Source of the DNA: JBKPDV01 sp046728075
Lineage (GTDB): Bacteria; Acidobacteriota; Thermoanaerobaculia; UBA5066; Gp7-AA6
DNA length: 13,870 nt
Direction of reading: 5' to 3'
Assembly (NCBI GenBank): GCA_046728075.1
Contig: JBKPDV010000188.1
Span: 1-13,870, forward strand
Of the stretch, positions 10,724 to 13,870 are shown piece by piece (the stretch's first letter is position 1; each line of letters opens with the position of its first letter). Below the pieces are notes generated by a model. It saw nothing but the letters and a program-made list of their open reading frames with translations, did not search any database and was not told the DNA's origin. Position numbers and translations under genes: made by a program.

Positions 10724-12535
10724 ATGGCCGACGTGCTCCCGCCGCCGACGAACCTTCCCGACTCTCCGGGGGTCTACCTTTTCAAGGGTGGGCGCGGCCG
10801 CATTCTGTACGTGGGCAAGGCCCGGTCGCTGAAGAAACGGGTCGCCTCCTATTTTCACAAGGAGCCGGACCAGACCAAGACCGCCGCCCTGCTTCGCGCC
10901 TACAAGGAAATCGAGACCATCGTAACGAACACAGAGCTCGAGGCGTTGCTTCTCGAAAATACTCTGATCAAGAAGCACCGCCCCCGGTACAACATCTGCC
11001 TTCGGGACGACAAGACCTACCCGTACATCAAGGTCACGACCGGGGAGACCTGGCCGCGAGCCCTCGTGACCCGGCGCGTCCTGGACGACGGCCACTCCTA
11101 CTTCGGCCCGTTCTGGGGAGGACTGGTTCGCCGCATCATGCGCATGATCACGCGCCATTTCCAGATCCGAACCTGCACAATCGAAATCGACGGCAAGCTC
11201 CCGCGCCCCTGCCTTTACTATGACCTGCATGCCTGTCTGGGTCCGTGTGTGGCGGGTCTGACGACCAAAGAGGCTTACGACGAGGCGGTCTCGGACGTGA
11301 TCCTTTTTCTCCAGGGGCGCAACCGGGAGCTCGTGCCGCGGTTGGCGAAAAAAATGGAGCGGGCGGCGCAGGAGGAAAGCTTTGAAATGGCGGCGGCGTA
11401 CCGGGACGCGATCCGGACGGTCGAGGACGTGGCCGAACGTCAGCTCGTCCAATCGCTGAAAGGCGAGAGTCTGGATGTATTCGGCTTCTTCGAGGCCGGC
11501 ACGGACGTGTCCGTCTGTCTGCTGGTCGTGCGCGGCGGCGTGATCCAGGACCGCCGGGAATTCTTCTTCGAAAAAGCGGAAGAGATCGATCCGGCCGCTT
11601 TCTTCGAGGCGTTTCTTCCGCAGTTCTACGACGTCAACCCCTTCCTTCCCGAGGAAATCCACCTGCCCGTGGACCTCCCGAGCGCGGAACTGATCGAGCA
11701 ATTCCTCGCGGCCCGGCGCGGAGCGAAGGTTCCCGTGCGCTTTCCCAAGCGGGGAGCCGCCGCGGAGCGGGTGGAGCTGGCGAACTCGAATGCCCAGGAG
11801 CGCCACCGCGGCCGTTTCCGGCGGGCCGGCGGAGAGGACGCGCTCGCGGCCGAGCGTCTCGCGCGCGTGGCGGACCTGGCGGGTCCTCCTCGACGCATCG
11901 AGGCGTTCGATATCTCCCACCTCCAGGGGACGGACAGCGTGGCCTCACTCATCGTGTTCGAGGACGGAAAACCGAAAAAGTCGGACTACCGGATCTTCGG
12001 CATCGCGTCTCAGTCCCTGCTGGCCCCCGACGACTTTCGCAGCATGGCGGAGGCGGTGGACCGCCGATACCGAAGAGTCCAGCAGGAGCAAGGGCCGATG
12101 CCCGACCTGATCGTCGTCGACGGGGGCCGCGGCCAGCTCCAGGCGGCGCTGACCGCGCTCGACCGGCTGGGCGTGGAAGCTGCCGTGATCGGTCTGGCCA
12201 AACGCGAGGAGGAAATCTGGCTGCCGGATCGGCCGGAGCCGATCCGCCTCTCGCGCAAGGACCCGGCATTGAAGCTCGTTCAGCGCCTGCGGGATGAGGC
12301 CCACCGCTTCGCGATCAAGCGGCATCGCGGGCGGCGCTCGAAGCGGATGCGGGAGACGTCCCTCACATCGATTCCGGGGATCGGCCCGACGAAGGCGCGG
12401 ATCCTCTTGAAGCGCTTCGGGTCTCTTTCGGGTGTCGCCGCAGCGCAACCCAACGACGTCGCCGCGGTGGTGGGACCCGCCACGGCTCGCGCCGTGGCCG
12501 ATTACCTCGGGCAAGCCAGAGCCAACACCGCATGA
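10724..12535 (+). CDS. uvrC: UvrABC nucleotide excision repair subunit UvrC
   Basis: UvrC makes both incisions around a lesion held by UvrB. The 603 residues contain an N-terminal GIY-YIG nuclease for the 3' cut (GVY 16-18, YVG 29-31, Arg in ARSLKKR, Glu in LLLEN), a UVR domain (about 205-238, EESFEMAAAYRDAI) that pairs with UvrB, an RNase H-like nuclease for the 5' cut with acidic residues in FDISHLQGTDS (about 395-405) and VVDGGRGQL (about 465-472) and the His in RDEAHRFA (about 523-530), and C-terminal helix-hairpin-helix motifs (SIPGIGPTKA). Four Cys at 151, 163, 171 and 175 have the same spacing (12, 8, 4) as the [4Fe-4S] ligands of E. coli UvrC, so a cluster is likely. ATG 10724 gives the usual N-terminus. 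The stop overlaps the next start as ATGA. Confidence 0.97.
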   Translation: MADVLPPPTNLPDSPGVYLFKGGRGRILYVGKARSLKKRVASYFHKEPDQTKTAALLRAYKEIETIVTNTELEALLLENTLIKKHRPRYNICLRDDKTYPYIKVTTGETWPRALVTRRVLDDGHSYFGPFWGGLVRRIMRMITRHFQIRTCTIEIDGKLPRPCLYYDLHACLGPCVAGLTTKEAYDEAVSDVILFLQGRNRELVPRLAKKMERAAQEESFEMAAAYRDAIRTVEDVAERQLVQSLKGESLDVFGFFEAGTDVSVCLLVVRGGVIQDRREFFFEKAEEIDPAAFFEAFLPQFYDVNPFLPEEIHLPVDLPSAELIEQFLAARRGAKVPVRFPKRGAAAERVELANSNAQERHRGRFRRAGGEDALAAERLARVADLAGPPRRIEAFDISHLQGTDSVASLIVFEDGKPKKSDYRIFGIASQSLLAPDDFRSMAEAVDRRYRRVQQEQGPMPDLIVVDGGRGQLQAALTALDRLGVEAAVIGLAKREEEIWLPDRPEPIRLSRKDPALKLVQRLRDEAHRFAIKRHRGRRSKRMRETSLTSIPGIGPTKARILLKRFGSLSGVAAAQPNDVAAVVGPATARAVADYLGQARANTA

Positions 12536-13870
12536 AGGATGCTTTCGAGGCGGCCGGGGACGTCCGCTCCGTCGACCTGCTCGCCGCGTTCGTCTCGATC
12601 TGGCGGGAGAAGAGGAGCGGATCGCTGCGTTTCACGCGGGGGGGCGCCTCGGCCGGCTATGACCTCGCCGAGGGCGATATCGTGGCTGTCTTCTCTTCGG
12701 AGCCGCGGTTCGAGACGTCCGCGATCCTGGTGCGAGCCGGCAAGCTCGACGCCTCCGCGCTCGAGCGTCTGTCGATGCCGCCGGGGACGGACGCCGCGTT
12801 GGCGGCCCTCCAGACGGGGATCCTGACCCGGCGCGAGTGGAAATGGGGCGAAAAGATACGGGCGATCGAGATCCTGGCGGACCTGCTCACGTGGGCCGAC
12901 GGCAAATACCTCTCCGATGTCGACGCGCGGCCGGAACGCGGCGAGTTCGTGCTGCCGATCCCGCGTCTCGTGCTGGAGCTCTTCTTGAGATCCCGCGACC
13001 GGAACCTGGTGGAGCACCAGCTCGGTCCGACCGATGTTCCGCTGCGCCGATCCGACAACTTCGACGAGGAGTTCTCCACTTTTGGACTGACGGCCGACGC
13101 GGAATCCGTCGTGCAACTCATCGACGGAGGAACGACGGCAACCGAAATCTCCGAACGTGCTCCCGCCGAGGAGTTCGCGGTTTTGAAGCTCCTGGCCGCG
13201 CTGACGACTCTGGGGCTGCTGGCGCCCGACAGTGCCGCGCTGCCGAAAGAGACGGAGCATCGACTTCTGGAACCGGAGATCGGACCGACTCCGGACCCTC
13301 CGCCCTTCGAATCTTGGGCCCCCCATGCCGCGCCGCTGCCTCCGGTGGACGAGCCGGTGTCTCCTGGGCCGCTCGCCGAGATGCCTCTGGAGGAAGGGAA
13401 GCCGGAGCCGCCTCGTCTGGAAGCGGAACGCGAGTGGGAGGCGAATCTCGGAGAGCCGGGCGCGGAGACCGCCGCGTCTCCGGAGTGGCCCTCGCCTTCT
13501 CTGCCGGACTGGGAAGGGCGCACCCCCCTCGACCAGCCCCTGGTCTCCGAGCCGGAGCCATTGCCGCAGGCCCCTGCGCGGCGTCGCTCCTGGGGATTGA
13601 TCGCGGCGATTCTCTTCGTCCTCCTTCTGGCAGCCGTGGCGGCTACCGTGTTTCTGCGATCGCGCTTCACTGGACAAGCGTCGCTGCCGCCGGTGACGTC
13701 TCCTCCGACCGCGGTGCCGGTGGCACCTTCTCCCGTTCCGACAGTCCCACCTCTGCCGTCACCTCTCCCCACCACGGTCGTGGCTCGGCCAGCCGCGGCC
13801 GCCGCGCCGGCTGAAAGGCCTCGCGCGACGGCAGTTGCCACGGCCCGGCCGGTCGCGACCGCGGCAAGGC
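12532..13870 (+). CDS. DUF4388 (PATAN)-like protein with membrane segment, truncated by window end
   Basis: The frame from ATG 12532 stays open for 446 codons to the window edge, so the 3' end is missing. Residues about 10-150 (SVDLLAAFVSIWREKRSGSL, then YDLAEGDIVAVFSS, then IRAIEILADLLTWADGKY) follow the DUF4388/PATAN pattern: a conserved start, a strand pair around AEGDIVAV and a second copy-like helix region. Residues about 185-232 (LTADAESVVQLIDGGTTATE onward) look like the winged-helix-type module that often follows DUF4388 in Acidobacteriota. Then come an acidic Pro/Glu-rich linker (about 235-348), a basic patch RRRSW, one membrane helix (about 354-375) and a Pro/Thr/Ala-rich extracytoplasmic stretch. 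The topology is thus cytoplasmic sensor-like domain, helix, outside region of unknown end (a peptidoglycan-binding domain such as SPOR is possible but unseen). It is coupled to uvrC by ATGA with no Shine-Dalgarno. DUF4388 assignment is from pattern only. Confidence 0.75.
   Translation, partial: MKDAFEAAGDVRSVDLLAAFVSIWREKRSGSLRFTRGGASAGYDLAEGDIVAVFSSEPRFETSAILVRAGKLDASALERLSMPPGTDAALAALQTGILTRREWKWGEKIRAIEILADLLTWADGKYLSDVDARPERGEFVLPIPRLVLELFLRSRDRNLVEHQLGPTDVPLRRSDNFDEEFSTFGLTADAESVVQLIDGGTTATEISERAPAEEFAVLKLLAALTTLGLLAPDSAALPKETEHRLLEPEIGPTPDPPPFESWAPHAAPLPPVDEPVSPGPLAEMPLEEGKPEPPRLEAEREWEANLGEPGAETAASPEWPSPSLPDWEGRTPLDQPLVSEPEPLPQAPARRRSWGLIAAILFVLLLAAVAATVFLRSRFTGQASLPPVTSPPTAVPVAPSPVPTVPPLPSPLPTTVVARPAAAAAPAERPRATAVATARPVATAAR

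Noticed and set aside
10631..11920. A 429-codon open frame on the - strand opposite uvrC
   Set aside because: Antisense shadow of uvrC; it also runs through a heptamer array, which would encode a low-complexity end.
12657..13841. Long open frames on the - strand, and a shifted + frame at 12837-13814, opposite or inside the last gene
   Set aside because: The frame from ATG 12532 shows membrane-protein and DUF4388-like features and the uvrC coupling; the others are Gly/Ser/Arg-rich shadows.

Overview
The window is about 13.9 kb of GC-rich bacterial chromosome carrying conserved housekeeping genes. The gene order spoVG, tRNA-Gln, prs, rplY (CTC/TL5 type), pth, rpsF, rpsR, a DUF2232-like membrane gene, rplI, together with a DUF4388-like protein next to uvrC, best fits Acidobacteriota (Holophagae/Thermoanaerobaculia-like lineages). 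That assignment is inferred from gene order, base composition and domain style; a Desulfobacterota or Myxococcota relative is not excluded. No transposase, integrase, phage gene, CRISPR array or toxin-antitoxin pair is visible.

Layout. Positions 1-415: the 3' part of spoVG and a tRNA-Gln(UUG). Positions 646-5222: a + strand run of prs, rplY, pth, rpsF, rpsR, the DUF2232-like gene and rplI, several of them touching or overlapping. It covers PRPP supply, peptidyl-tRNA recycling and four ribosomal proteins. Positions 5319-7727 (- strand): a complete class A penicillin-binding protein. Positions 7757-10290 (+): a small membrane protein of unknown function overlapping uvrB. Positions 10388-10594 (-): a small zinc-ribbon membrane protein. 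Positions 10724-13870 (+): uvrC, then an ATGA-coupled DUF4388-like protein running off the window. uvrB and uvrC therefore lie close together, split only by the small zinc-ribbon gene.

The most unusual signal is between the genes. Five intergenic gaps carry short degenerate tandem arrays with an exact 7-bp period. In four of them the array is present twice, as inverted arms around a spacer, giving imperfect hairpins or quasi-palindromes. Each locus has its own heptamer, yet in one register and orientation all five read as a near-constant tetramer (AAAG or TGAG) followed by a locus-specific triplet: AAAG+GCG upstream of prs, TGAG+GCG between rpsR and the DUF2232-like gene, AAAG+TTC between rplI and the PBP gene, AAAG+TCT between uvrB and the zinc-ribbon gene, and AAAG+CTG upstream of uvrC. 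Both arms of a locus share the triplet while loci differ. This suggests an active process that writes or homogenises arms locally. I know of no described element with this constant-tetramer, variable-triplet, inverted-arm design, although heptameric short tandem repeats are known in cyanobacteria (STRR sequences). It is the main candidate for an undescribed system here.

Other points: pth appears to start at CTG one codon after, and in frame with, the rplY stop; several genes (prs, the 7757 gene, uvrC and probably the zinc-ribbon gene) have a -10-like box only 6-10 nt before the start codon, suggesting leaderless mRNAs; and two divergent promoters are packed into 29 bp at 7728-7756.
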